A DNA stretch of 64,000 bases from Archangium lansingense (GTDB lineage: Bacteria > Myxococcota > Myxococcia > Myxococcales > Myxococcaceae), in NCBI RefSeq assembly GCF_026626635.1, contig NZ_JAPNKA010000001.1, forward strand, positions 10,214,501 to 10,278,500, written 5' to 3'. Position numbers and translations under genes: made by a program. Position 1 is the first letter of the stretch, and every line of letters begins with the position of its first letter. Under the pieces are notes generated by a model. It worked only from the letters and a program-made list of their open reading frames with translations. It searched no databases and was not told where the DNA came from. Positions 11,841 to 19,983 of the stretch are shown here, one piece after another.

Positions 11841-12644
11841 ATGCACCTGATCGCCGCAGCCCAGATGGTGTCCACCGCGGACAAAGCCCACAACCTCGAC
11901 TCGGCCACCCGGCTCGTCCGACGTGCGGCCGACCTGGGAGCCCGCCTGGTGGGCCTGCCCGAGAACTTCAGCTGGATGGGTCCAGAAGCTGAGCGCGCCG
12001 GAGCCGCCGAGACGCTGGAGGGTCCCACCCTCTCCCGCATGGCCGAGCTGGCGCGCGAGCGAAAGGTGACGCTGCTGGCCGGCTCCATCTTGGAGACGGG
12101 TGCCCCGGGTGGCCGCCTCTATAACACCACCGTCCTCTTTGGGCCGGACGGCGGGCGGCTGGCCGTGTACCGGAAGATTCACCTCTTCGACGTGGACGTG
12201 GGCGACGGCACGCCCTACCGCGAGTCCGACGCGGTGGCCCCGGGTACCCAGGTGGTGGTGGCGGACACGGAGGTGGCCCGGCTGGGACTCTCCATCTGCT
12301 ACGACCTGCGCTTCCCCGAGCTGTACCGGCGCCTGGCCAAGGAAGGCGCCACGCTGCTGGCAGTACCGGCGGCCTTCACCCTCATGACGGGCAAGGACCA
12401 CTGGGAGGTGCTGCTGCGCGCACGCGCCATCGAGAACCAGTGCTACCTCTTCGCTCCCGCGCAGGGCGGACGGCACTCGCCCCAGCGCTCCACCTGGGGC
12501 CACGCCATGGTGGTGGACCCGTGGGGACTGGTGACGGCCCGAGCCTCGGAGGGCGAGGGACTGGCCGTGGCACCCGTGGACCCCGAGCTACTCGTTCGCA
12601 TCCGCAAGAATCTGCCCTGCCTGCAACATCGACGACTGGACTGA
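11841..12644 (+). CDS. Carbon-nitrogen hydrolase, Nit1-type (deaminated-glutathione amidase-like)
   Basis: Nitrilase-superfamily amidase. The catalytic triad is visible: E41 in LPENFSW, K112 in YRKIHLFD and C153 in SICYDLRFPELYR. The CYDLRFPEL and RKIHLFDVD patterns match the Nit1/Nit2 branch, which hydrolyses deaminated glutathione or omega-amides as metabolite repair. The 267-residue length is normal. It is transcribed divergently from rimP with about 215 bp between the starts and is followed at 76 bp by the FecR lipoprotein gene, from which it may be independent. Substrate is not certain from sequence. Confidence 0.88.
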   Translation: MHLIAAAQMVSTADKAHNLDSATRLVRRAADLGARLVGLPENFSWMGPEAERAGAAETLEGPTLSRMAELARERKVTLLAGSILETGAPGGRLYNTTVLFGPDGGRLAVYRKIHLFDVDVGDGTPYRESDAVAPGTQVVVADTEVARLGLSICYDLRFPELYRRLAKEGATLLAVPAAFTLMTGKDHWEVLLRARAIENQCYLFAPAQGGRHSPQRSTWGHAMVVDPWGLVTARASEGEGLAVAPVDPELLVRIRKNLPCLQHRRLD

Positions 12645-12720
12645 ACCAGCCGAGCACTTGTGACCGGGGCACTGGGTCGCGGGTCCATTCCCCGGTACAC
12701 TGGGGACCGGAACCTCTCTC

Positions 12721-13188
12721 GTGAAAAGTCGCTGGTCCTATATGGTGTTCGTCCTCCTCGGGAGCTTGTCGGTGGGTTGTCCCGCCGATGAGAAGCCCGT
12801 GGCCCCGGTGCACGCGCCGGCCGCGCCGCCTCCGGTGCGCCGCGCCCAACTCAAGGGGCTGCAAGGGGATGTGAAGGTCAAACGCGCGGCGGGGGATGAG
12901 TGGCTCCCCGCCCAAGAGGGCATGCCCCTCTTCGAGAATGACAAGGTGCGGACCGTGGCTGGCGCGGGAGCGCAGATCGTCTTCGCCAACGGCAGTATCG
13001 TGAACCTGGGCGACGACGCGCTGATCGGCATCGCGGAGACGCGGCCGAAACCCGGGCAGGAGCGCACGGACCTGACCGTTCTCCGCGGACGGGTGGACGC
13101 CGAGATGGAAGATCCGGCACGCCAGTCACTGTCGGTCACCACGCCCGCGGCCACCGTCCGGGCCGGAAGGGAGATCGTGTTCCAATGA
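12721..13188 (+). CDS. FecR-domain lipoprotein
   Basis: A 155-residue exported protein. A hydrophobic N-terminus ends in the lipobox LSVGC (Cys20), followed by a Pro/Ala linker. The rest resembles a FecR-type beta domain, with the pattern of ampl-fEnDkVrT, aqIvFaNGSIvnLG and TPAATVRAG. FecR domains are periplasmic sensors or scaffolds. It starts with GTG. Its stop overlaps the start of the LysM gene (ATGA), so the two are coupled, and an HD-GYP gene follows. No regulator or sigma factor of the FecI type is nearby. Likely part of an envelope-sensing module (inference). Confidence 0.75.
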   Translation: MKSRWSYMVFVLLGSLSVGCPADEKPVAPVHAPAAPPPVRRAQLKGLQGDVKVKRAAGDEWLPAQEGMPLFENDKVRTVAGAGAQIVFANGSIVNLGDDALIGIAETRPKPGQERTDLTVLRGRVDAEMEDPARQSLSVTTPAATVRAGREIVFQ

Positions 13189-14072
13189 AGAGTTCCCTCC
13201 TGCTCGCCCTGCTGATGCTGGCGCCCACCGAGGTGGTGGTGCGCGATGGAGAGTCACTCGCCCAGGTGGCCCAGCGCACGCTGGGAGACCGTGGCGGCGC
13301 CAGCGAGCTCAAGGCGCTCAATGGCTTGAAAGACGACGCGGTCGCGCCGGGCACGAAGCTCAAGCTGCCAGGGCCGGATCGCGAGCACGCCCAGCGCTCG
13401 CTGACGACGGCACGCAACGCACTGGCCCAGGCCGACAAGGCGGCCCGGCGCGAGGAGGCCGCGGCCAAGCTGAAGGAGGCCGAGTCCTACTTCCAGGGCG
13501 CTCGCTATGAAGACGCCGCCCAGGCGGCCGATGGCGCCTGGAAGCTGGTGTCAACGAGTCCGCCGCCGCAGCCCGGTGGCTTCTCGGTGGCCGTGGACGA
13601 CAAGGGCAACACCACGGTGGAGTCCAAGTCCGGCCCGCCGGTGCGCGTGGAGGCCGAGGGTGTCACCCGTCCGGTGTACGCGGGCGAGAGCGTGCGCGTG
13701 GAGAAGGGTCAGCCGCCCCCTCCCCCTCGGGCTCCGCTCGGCGTGCCCCAGCTCACCCAGCCCCCCCACAAGCAGAAGCTGACCGTGCAGCCCGCCAAGG
13801 GCGGCCCCAGCCCCGTCACCCTCTCCTGGAAGCCAGTGGAGGGCGCCGAGGGCTATGAGGTGGAGCTGGTGTCCGTGCGCGGAGAGAAGCGCCAGCTCCC
13901 GGCCAACACCCACCAGCTCAAGGTGCCGCTGTCCGCGGGCGCCTGGCGCTGGAGCGTGCGCGCGGTGACCCGTGAGGCCCGCTCCGAGGCCTCGGCCGAG
14001 CAGTCCTTCGAGGTGGCGGAGGCCCAGGCCAAGCCCATCAACCTCCATGTGAAGCCCACGAATTGGAAGTAG
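13185..14072 (+). CDS. LysM-domain secreted protein with Ig/FN3-like C-terminus
   Basis: The 295-residue product starts with a short signal-like hydrophobic segment (MKSSLLLALLMLAP). It is followed by a LysM-like domain at about residues 17-62 (VVRDGESLAQVAQRTLGD ... LKALNGLKDD ... PGTKLKLPG), which suggests peptidoglycan binding. A helical charged segment follows, then a linker with a run of prolines. The C-terminal region has an Ig/FN3-like pattern (VTLSWKPVEGAEGYEVELV ... WRWSVRAVT). The start codon overlaps the FecR gene stop and the HD-GYP gene follows 18 bp downstream. Together they could couple cell-wall state to c-di-GMP signalling (inference). Confidence 0.75.
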   Translation: MKSSLLLALLMLAPTEVVVRDGESLAQVAQRTLGDRGGASELKALNGLKDDAVAPGTKLKLPGPDREHAQRSLTTARNALAQADKAARREEAAAKLKEAESYFQGARYEDAAQAADGAWKLVSTSPPPQPGGFSVAVDDKGNTTVESKSGPPVRVEAEGVTRPVYAGESVRVEKGQPPPPPRAPLGVPQLTQPPHKQKLTVQPAKGGPSPVTLSWKPVEGAEGYEVELVSVRGEKRQLPANTHQLKVPLSAGAWRWSVRAVTREARSEASAEQSFEVAEAQAKPINLHVKPTNWK

Positions 14073-14090
14073 CGCGGGAGGCGCGTCCCC

Positions 14091-15791
14091 ATGCGGCTCT
14101 TCAAGACCATCCTCTTGTTGATGCTGGTGGCCAGCCTGGTGCCCACGGTGATGGTGGGACTGCTGTCCGTGTCCGACACGCGCGAGTTGCTGGTGCGCGA
14201 CGCGCAAGAGCTGACGCAGGAGCGCGTCAAGCAGCTCAGGCTGAAGGTGGAGGGCTTCCTGGCCGAGCCCACGCGCGCGGTGATGGGCATGGCGCGCGTG
14301 CCTGGCTTCTTCGCCCTGCCGCTGGAGCAGCAGCAGACGTACCTGCGCGCGGTGCTCAACCAGAGCCGCGAGGTGCAGGCCATCACCCTCTTCGGGCCCG
14401 ACGGCAAGCGGCTGCCGGGGCTGCAGGCCTTCGCCGTCAGCGACGTGCCTCCCACGGCCCTGGCCGAGCACGAGTCGCGCGCCGTGGCCCTGCTGGAAGG
14501 GCTCACCGGCCTGCACTACGCGGATGTGGTGTGGCGCCCCTCCGGTGAGGCGGTGGTGACCTTCGCCTTCCCCGTGGGCGAGCCCGTGAAGGGCTACATC
14601 GCCGTGGACGTGTCCCTGGTGGAGCTGCAGACCATGCTCGCCCAGGAGCGCGTGGGCAGCACCGGCTTCGTCTACCTCGCCGATGCCCAGGGCCATGTGC
14701 TCGCCGGTGGCGGCGGACTGGTGGCCGGCCAGAACGTCTCCCAGCGGCCCGTGGTGGAGCACCTGCTCAAGGGCGTGGCGCGCACCCCGGACACCGACAT
14801 CCTCCACGTGGGCAACTTCGCCGAGGGCGACGAGGCCGTCGTCGCCGCCTACGCCACCCTGGCGGACCCCCACTGGGCCATCGTCTCCGAGCAGCCGGTG
14901 GCGCTCGCCTACAAGCAGGTGGAGACCATGGAGCGGCGGCTGCTGCTCACCGTGCTGGCCGCCACCGTGGTGGCCCTCGCGCTCGCCGCCTTCTTCTCGC
15001 GCAGCGTCACCCGCCCCCTCAAGGGCTTCATCCAGGGCGCCCTGGAGCTGGCCCAAGGCAAGTTCGGCCTCGAGGTCAACGTCCCCCAGAAGAACGAGCT
15101 GGGCGATCTGGCCCGGACGTTCAACTACATGAGCAAGCAGCTGCTCGCGTACGACCACGAGAACCGCGGCCTCTACGAGAGCCTCGAGCAGGGCTACCTG
15201 GAGACCATCGTCGCGCTGGCCAACTCGATCGACTCCAAGGACTCCTACACCCGAGGCCACAGCCAGCGCGTGGGCGACGTGGCGGTGGAGATCGGCCGCG
15301 AGCTGGCCCTCTCCGAGACCGAGCTCAAGCAGCTCCAGTTCGGCGGCATCCTTCACGACATCGGCAAGATTGGCATCGTCGAGTCCATCCTCTGCAAGCA
15401 GTCGCGGCTCACGGATGAGGAGATGACCATCATGCGCGAGCACCCGGCCATCGGCGACAGCATCATCAAGCCCATCACCTTCCTCCAGGCCATGCGCGCC
15501 TGCGTGCGCAGCCACCACGAGCGCTGGGACGGCACCGGCTACCCGGACAAGCTGGCGGGCGAGGACATCCCCCTGCTGGCCCGCATCGTGGCGTGCGCCG
15601 ACACCTTCGACGCCTGCACCTCCACCCGCCCCTACCAGAAGGCCATGCCCCTGGAGAAGGCGATGGAGATCCTCGAGAACCTCAGCGGCAAGCAGTTGGA
15701 TCCCGCCGTGGTGTCGGCCCTGCGCCGAGTGCTGGAAAAGAAGGGCGTGCGCGTCGAGGGCCACCGACTCCCCGTGAAGCTCGCCTCGTGA
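14091..15791 (+). CDS. Membrane HD-GYP cyclic-di-GMP phosphodiesterase with Cache and HAMP domains
   Basis: The 566-residue product has an N-terminal membrane helix, a dCache-like periplasmic region ending near residue 275, a second helix (LLLTVLAATVVALALAAFFS), a HAMP linker and an HD-GYP domain at about residues 380-560. The catalytic motif is intact: H422-D423 in GGILHDIGKIG, then SHHERWDGTGYP with GYP at 483-485. HD-GYP enzymes hydrolyse c-di-GMP to pGpG or GMP. A GGAGG lies 9 nt before the ATG. It is the third gene of an operon with the FecR and LysM genes, which may provide the periplasmic input. No cognate diguanylate cyclase is in the window. Confidence 0.92.
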   Translation: MRLFKTILLLMLVASLVPTVMVGLLSVSDTRELLVRDAQELTQERVKQLRLKVEGFLAEPTRAVMGMARVPGFFALPLEQQQTYLRAVLNQSREVQAITLFGPDGKRLPGLQAFAVSDVPPTALAEHESRAVALLEGLTGLHYADVVWRPSGEAVVTFAFPVGEPVKGYIAVDVSLVELQTMLAQERVGSTGFVYLADAQGHVLAGGGGLVAGQNVSQRPVVEHLLKGVARTPDTDILHVGNFAEGDEAVVAAYATLADPHWAIVSEQPVALAYKQVETMERRLLLTVLAATVVALALAAFFSRSVTRPLKGFIQGALELAQGKFGLEVNVPQKNELGDLARTFNYMSKQLLAYDHENRGLYESLEQGYLETIVALANSIDSKDSYTRGHSQRVGDVAVEIGRELALSETELKQLQFGGILHDIGKIGIVESILCKQSRLTDEEMTIMREHPAIGDSIIKPITFLQAMRACVRSHHERWDGTGYPDKLAGEDIPLLARIVACADTFDACTSTRPYQKAMPLEKAMEILENLSGKQLDPAVVSALRRVLEKKGVRVEGHRLPVKLAS

Positions 15792-15865
15792 ACCCCTCTA
15801 CCCGGGTTCCCTCCCCCACTCGGTGCGCCGGATGGTAAGCAAAGGCCAGCGATGTTCTGGCCCTG

Positions 15866-15880
15866 AAAGGGGAACCCTTT
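15866..15880 (+). promoter_or_regulatory. Hairpin covering the ribosome binding site and TTG start of the DUF971 gene
   Basis: AAAGGG (15866-15871) can pair with CCCTTT (15875-15880) across a 3-nt loop. This would occlude both the purine-rich ribosome binding site and the first bases of the TTG start at 15879. A separate GGCCAG/CTGGCC hairpin lies just upstream (15844-15862). The arrangement could keep translation low or make it regulated. The stem is short, so the effect is speculative. Confidence 0.3.
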
Positions 15881-16217
15881 GAGTTTTTGGGATCGAATCA
15901 AGCCCACCGAGCGCCCCGTGTCCGCCACGGAGGTGACGCTGTCGCCGGACAACACCCTGCTGAGCCTCGTCTGGGAGGATGGCGTGAAGACGCACGCCAC
16001 CGCGCAGGTGCTGCGCCAGCAGTGCCCGTGCGCCGGGTGCGTGGACGAGTGGACCAACAAGCGCACGCTGGATCCGTCCCGGGTGCCCGCGGACGTGCGC
16101 ATCACCCAGCTCCAGCCGGTGGGCAACTACGCCCTCACCTTCGTCTTCAGCGACGGCCACGGCACCGGCATCTACCCCTGGAAGCTACTGCGCGACATCA
16201 CTCAGCCCCAGGGCTGA
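15879..16217 (+). CDS. DUF971 (GBBH-like N-terminal domain) protein
   Basis: The 112-residue product matches the DUF971 family, the small domain also found at the N-terminus of gamma-butyrobetaine hydroxylases. Visible landmarks are LLSLVWEDG, the paired cysteines in RQQCPCAGCVDEWT (metal-binding type spacing), and the C-terminal YALTFVFSDGHGTGIYPW. Standalone DUF971 proteins are often found near iron-sulfur or Mrp/ApbC genes, but none is seen here. The TTG start follows a purine-rich AAAGGGGAA. It lies only a few bases upstream of the kinase gene, so they may be cotranscribed. Confidence 0.85.
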   Translation: MSFWDRIKPTERPVSATEVTLSPDNTLLSLVWEDGVKTHATAQVLRQQCPCAGCVDEWTNKRTLDPSRVPADVRITQLQPVGNYALTFVFSDGHGTGIYPWKLLRDITQPQG

Positions 16218-16233
16218 CCTCGTGGAGGAACGC

Positions 16234-18003
16234 GTGAACGAGTCTCGCTACCGTCTGGTGCGCCCGCTGGCCATGGGAGGCATGGCGGAGCTGTTCCTCG
16301 GCGTGGTGCGCGGCGCGGAAGGCTTCGAGAAGTCCGTCGCCATCAAGCGCATGCTGCCGCACCTGGCGAGCGAGCCCACCCTCGCGCAGATGTTCCTCGC
16401 CGAGGCCCGCCTGGCCACCCACCTGCAGCACCAGAACATCGCCAGCGTCTACGACGTGGGCAGCAGCCCGGAAGGGCTCTTCCTCGTCATGGAGCTGGTG
16501 GATGGCTGGGACCTGGGCGTGCTGCTGCGCCATGCCCACCGCCGCGGCCAGCGCTTCCCGCCCCATCTGGTGGCCCTCATCGGCGCCCAGGTGCTCGCGG
16601 GCCTCATCCACGCCTACCGCCGCACGCACAACGGCCGTCCCGTGCTCACCGCCCACCGGGACGTCTCGCCCTCCAACATCCTCATCTCCCGCGAGGGAGA
16701 GGTGAAGGTGACGGACTTCGGCATCGCCCGCCTCGAGGGCGTATCCATGGGCACCCAGCCCGGCACCTTCAAGGGCAAGCTCCCCTACGCCTCGCCGGAA
16801 ACGTTGCACGGACAGCCGGCCACCGCCCTGAGCGACATGTTCGGGCTCGGCATCGTCCTCTACGAGCTGCTCGCTGGACACCACCCCTTCGGGGATGACG
16901 CAGGGGAGCCGATGTCCTTCGCCCTCGCCATCACCCAGCGCGAGCCCCCGCCGCTCACGGATGTGCCCGCACCGCTGGCCGCGGTGGTGATGCGCGCCAT
17001 GGCCAAGGCGCCCGAGACCCGCTTCCCCCGGCCCGAGGACATGGCCGAGGCGCTGGCCCGCTACCTGGCCCAGGCCGGTGAGCCCGCCACTTCCCAGTCC
17101 CTGGCCACGTTCATCGCCAGCCTCACCCCGCCTCTCACCCTCGTCGAGCGGGCGCAGGCCGCGGAGTCCGCCGACACGGAGCTGGGGCCCATGGAGCGGA
17201 CCATCCGCCGCCCCTCTCTATCCACCCGGGCTGTGAATCCCCCCTCCTTCGAGCTGCAGCCGGTGGAGGATGAGCCCGAGCAGCTGCCCGGAGGACCCGC
17301 GCTCAGCATGAGCGGCCGGCTCGTCCTGCCCACCGCTCCGGCTCCCGCCCCTGCCCCCTCTCCGGCTCCTGCCCCTGCTCGCGCTCCGGCTCGCGCTCCC
17401 GTCACGCCCGCCGCTGCGGCCCCCCGGGTCCGCGAGTTCCGCTGCTCCCGCTGCAACGCGCCTCTGGCCTCGGCCCATGCCCCGTGCGACCGCTGCGCCC
17501 AGGACCTGTCCCCGGAGCTCTCCTCCCTCGCCGAAGAGGTCTCCTCACCCCAGGCCACCTCGTCCGCCCCGTTGCGCTCGGTGCTGGACATGAAGGAAAG
17601 CGAGCTGGAGCTGGCCGATCGCGGCCCGCGCAAGGGGACGGTCTACGAGCCGCCCAGGGCCCGCATTCCATGGGGGCGAGTGGCAACCACCCTGGCCACG
17701 CTGCTGCTGCTGGGCGGCGCCGCCGTGGTGGGCTACCCCTACCTCCGGCCCACGCTGACCCGGCTGTTCTACTCGGTGAGCCCCAAGCAGCCTCTGCCCC
17801 TGCTCTCCATCCAGAGCCAACCCGAGGGCGCCACCGTCGTCGTGGACGGCACGGAGATCGGCACCACGCCCATGGTGCTCGACAACACCTATGCCAGCGG
17901 CCAGGACATCCCCGTGCAACTGACGCTCAAGGGCTACAAGTCCTGGAAGGGCACCTTCACCGGCGGCAAGCCCGAGTCGCTCGAGGTCCGGCTCAGGCGC
18001 TGA
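16234..18003 (+). CDS. Transmembrane Ser/Thr protein kinase with zinc-ribbon and PEGA domain
   Basis: Hanks-type kinase of the myxobacterial expansion. Kinase motifs are a glycine-loop variant AMGGMAELF, VAIK (K38), HRDVSPSN (141-148) and DFG (161-163). A disordered Pro/Ala linker follows. A Cys4 zinc-ribbon-like segment (CSRCNAPLASAHAPCDRC) precedes a transmembrane helix near residues 480-500. An extracytoplasmic PEGA domain (TVVVDGTEIGTTPM) makes up the C-terminus. The GTG at 16234 is chosen because GGAGG lies 5 nt upstream; the GTG 12 nt earlier overlaps that site. The HRDVSPSN loop differs from canonical HRDLKPxN but keeps the catalytic Asp and Asn. Confidence 0.93.
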   Translation: MNESRYRLVRPLAMGGMAELFLGVVRGAEGFEKSVAIKRMLPHLASEPTLAQMFLAEARLATHLQHQNIASVYDVGSSPEGLFLVMELVDGWDLGVLLRHAHRRGQRFPPHLVALIGAQVLAGLIHAYRRTHNGRPVLTAHRDVSPSNILISREGEVKVTDFGIARLEGVSMGTQPGTFKGKLPYASPETLHGQPATALSDMFGLGIVLYELLAGHHPFGDDAGEPMSFALAITQREPPPLTDVPAPLAAVVMRAMAKAPETRFPRPEDMAEALARYLAQAGEPATSQSLATFIASLTPPLTLVERAQAAESADTELGPMERTIRRPSLSTRAVNPPSFELQPVEDEPEQLPGGPALSMSGRLVLPTAPAPAPAPSPAPAPARAPARAPVTPAAAAPRVREFRCSRCNAPLASAHAPCDRCAQDLSPELSSLAEEVSSPQATSSAPLRSVLDMKESELELADRGPRKGTVYEPPRARIPWGRVATTLATLLLLGGAAVVGYPYLRPTLTRLFYSVSPKQPLPLLSIQSQPEGATVVVDGTEIGTTPMVLDNTYASGQDIPVQLTLKGYKSWKGTFTGGKPESLEVRLRR

Positions 18004-18022
18004 GACGCGGGAAGGCCCGACC

Positions 18023-18598
18023 TCACTTCACCAGGCGCAGGTGGCCACGCCGCGGCGCGGGTGGATCGTCCTTGGGGCCCTCGGCCTCGACCAGGCTCGG
18101 AGCCGGAACAGGAGCCGGAGTCGGAACGGGGGCCGGGGCCGCCGTCACGGGCTCTGGCGCCTCGTCCTCTGGCAGGACCACCTCCCGCAGCACGGCCCGG
18201 GGACGCTCTGCTGCTGGCGCCGACGGCTCCGCCACGGGCTCCGGCATCGGCACCTTGGTCGTCACCATCATCTGCTGGAGGATCTCCGCCGGCATGTCCT
18301 CCGGACAGGCCCAGGTCTCCTTCGTCGCGTGGCTGGTGATGGCGAAGAGCGCCGACCAGGGCACCGCCACCTTGAAGCGGCTCCCCGAGAAGCTCAGGGT
18401 GCAGCGCACGCCCCACTCGCCCACCGTCAGGTCCGGTGGATCAAACCGGTAGGACAAGTTGAGGCGCAGGTGGGACTCGTTGCGCAGCGAGGGAGGCACG
18501 AGGACTCCCGGACGGCGTGCGTCCAGGTGAATCATCACCATGCCCTTGTCGAGCGCGGCCAGCAGCCGTGCCTTCTTCTCAGGACCCATCTTGTCCAT
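18023..18598 (-). CDS. sspB: SspB-like ClpXP adaptor
   Basis: The N-terminal ~110 residues match the stringent starvation protein B fold. Characteristic segments are KGMVMIHLDARRPGVLVPPS, LRLNLSYRFD and the SGSRFKVAVPWSALFAI strand pair. SspB binds ssrA-tagged peptides and hands them to ClpXP. The C-terminal half is a Pro/Ala/Val-rich disordered linker ending in a short basic/hydrophobic motif RRGHLRLVK. In known SspB a similar C-terminal tail (XB motif) docks on the ClpX N-domain. It lies 30 bp downstream of smpB in the same direction, so tagging and adaptor functions share a transcript. The 191-residue length is within the range for SspB. Confidence 0.85.
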   Translation of the reverse strand: MDKMGPEKKARLLAALDKGMVMIHLDARRPGVLVPPSLRNESHLRLNLSYRFDPPDLTVGEWGVRCTLSFSGSRFKVAVPWSALFAITSHATKETWACPEDMPAEILQQMMVTTKVPMPEPVAEPSAPAAERPRAVLREVVLPEDEAPEPVTAAPAPVPTPAPVPAPSLVEAEGPKDDPPAPRRGHLRLVK

Positions 18599-18628
18599 CG
18601 ACGTGCGCTAGCGAGCGAGGGGGGCGTT

Positions 18629-19114
18629 TCAGCGACGGCGCATCGCCCGGTCCATCTCCCGCTTCGTCTCCCGTTCCTTGATGTCCTGCCGTCGATCTTC
18701 GTGCGTCTTGCCCTTGCACAGCCCCAGCTCCACCTTCGCCCGGCCGTTCTTGAAATACAGCAGGAGCGGGATGATGGAATAGCCTCGCTCCCGAACCTTC
18801 GTAATCCACCGGTCGATTTCCTCCCGGTGCATGAGCAGCTTGCGGCCGCGCAGGGGCTCGTGGGCGAAGAAGCTAGAGGGGTTGTAGGTGCCGATGTGGG
18901 CGTTGAGCAGATAGAGCTCACTGCCCTTGGGCAGGGCGTAGGCGTCCGCGAGGTTCGCCGTCCCAGCCCGCAGCGCCTTCACCTCACTGCCCGAGAGCGA
19001 GAGGCCGGCCTCGACCTTCTCGTCCACGGTGTAGGCGGCGCGCGCCTTGCGGTTCTCGGCGATGATCTTGATGCCGGACTCGCCCGTCCCGCCCTTGCCC
19101 TTTCCAGCCGCCAT
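18629..19114 (-). CDS. smpB: SsrA-binding protein SmpB
   Basis: Partner of tmRNA in trans-translation. The 161-residue product has the core IIAENRKARAAYTVDEKVEAGL, GSEVKALRAG and YLLNAHIG motifs and the basic C-terminal tail (KERETKREMDRAMRRR), which enters the mRNA channel of stalled ribosomes. A Gly/Lys-rich N-terminal extension of about 15 residues is ordinary. It is placed 11 bp after panC and 30 bp before sspB. The ssrA RNA gene itself was not seen in this window. Confidence 0.96.
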   Translation of the reverse strand: MAAGKGKGGTGESGIKIIAENRKARAAYTVDEKVEAGLSLSGSEVKALRAGTANLADAYALPKGSELYLLNAHIGTYNPSSFFAHEPLRGRKLLMHREEIDRWITKVRERGYSIIPLLLYFKNGRAKVELGLCKGKTHEDRRQDIKERETKREMDRAMRRR

Positions 19115-19125
19115 ACGCTTGCGTC

Positions 19126-19980
19126 CTAGCCTCCGATGGGCTGATTGTCGATCAGCCGTGTGGTACCTGCGAAGGCCGCCACCAGCATCCGCGCCGTCTG
19201 GCCCGGACCGATGGCCGGTAGCGGGGTCAGCGAGGTGGCGTCCACCAACTCGACATAATCCTCCCGCAGACCCGCTGCCTCCAATTCGCGACGCGCTGCG
19301 CCGACCAAAGCTGACGTCTCGCGCGTCCCACTCCGGTAGAGCGCCTGGGCCGCCGCCAAGCCTCGCGACAGAGCGAGCGCCCGCTGCCTGTCCTCGGGGG
19401 ACAGGTAGGCATTGCGCGAGCTCATCGCCAGCCCGTCCGGCTCACGCACGGTGGGCATACCGATGATTTCAACTCCAAGGTTCAGGTCGCGCTCGAGGGC
19501 GCGGATGACCTGGAGCTGCTGGTAGTCCTTCTCTCCAAAGAGGGCGAGCTGGGGCTTGAAGATGCACAGCAGCTTCGTCACCACCGTGGCCACGCCCCGG
19601 AAGTGGCCGGGCCGGCGCGCGCCGCACAGGCCCTGGCTCACCTGCTCCACGTCCACGTACGTCTGATACCCCGGGGGGTAGACCTCCGCTGGAACGGGAG
19701 CAAAAACGGCCTCCACCCCGGCACTGGCGCATTTGGCCAGGTCCCCCTCCAGGTCCCGCGGATAGCGCGACAGGTCCTCCTTGGGACCGAACTGGGTGGG
19801 GTTGACGAAGATGGAGGCCGCGACGACATCGGCACGCCGACGTCCCTCGCGCATCAACGAGACATGGCCCTCATGCAGGTAGCCCATGGTGGGCACCAGC
19901 GCCAACCGGCGGCCCGAGCGGCGGATGGACTCCGCCCATGCGACGGTCTCGGCAACGGTACGAAGGACGAGCGGGGCCAT
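19126..19980 (-). CDS. panC: Pantoate--beta-alanine ligase
   Basis: ATP-dependent condensation of pantoate and beta-alanine to pantothenate. The 284-residue product shows the signature VPTMGYLHEGHVSLM (HIGH-like motif), SIFVNPTQFGPKEDLSRYPR, the central FGEKDYQQL and VREPDGLAMSSRN. Length is normal. It starts 3 bp after the panB stop, so panB-panC are tightly coupled. panD is not present in this window. Confidence 0.97.
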   Translation of the reverse strand: MAPLVLRTVAETVAWAESIRRSGRRLALVPTMGYLHEGHVSLMREGRRRADVVAASIFVNPTQFGPKEDLSRYPRDLEGDLAKCASAGVEAVFAPVPAEVYPPGYQTYVDVEQVSQGLCGARRPGHFRGVATVVTKLLCIFKPQLALFGEKDYQQLQVIRALERDLNLGVEIIGMPTVREPDGLAMSSRNAYLSPEDRQRALALSRGLAAAQALYRSGTRETSALVGAARRELEAAGLREDYVELVDATSLTPLPAIGPGQTARMLVAAFAGTTRLIDNQPIGG

Positions 19981-19983
19981 GGG

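Noticed and set aside
13551..15764. A 737-residue minus-strand frame over the LysM and HD-GYP genes
   Set aside because: No motif and biased His/Leu/Gly content; the plus strand encodes an intact HD-GYP enzyme.
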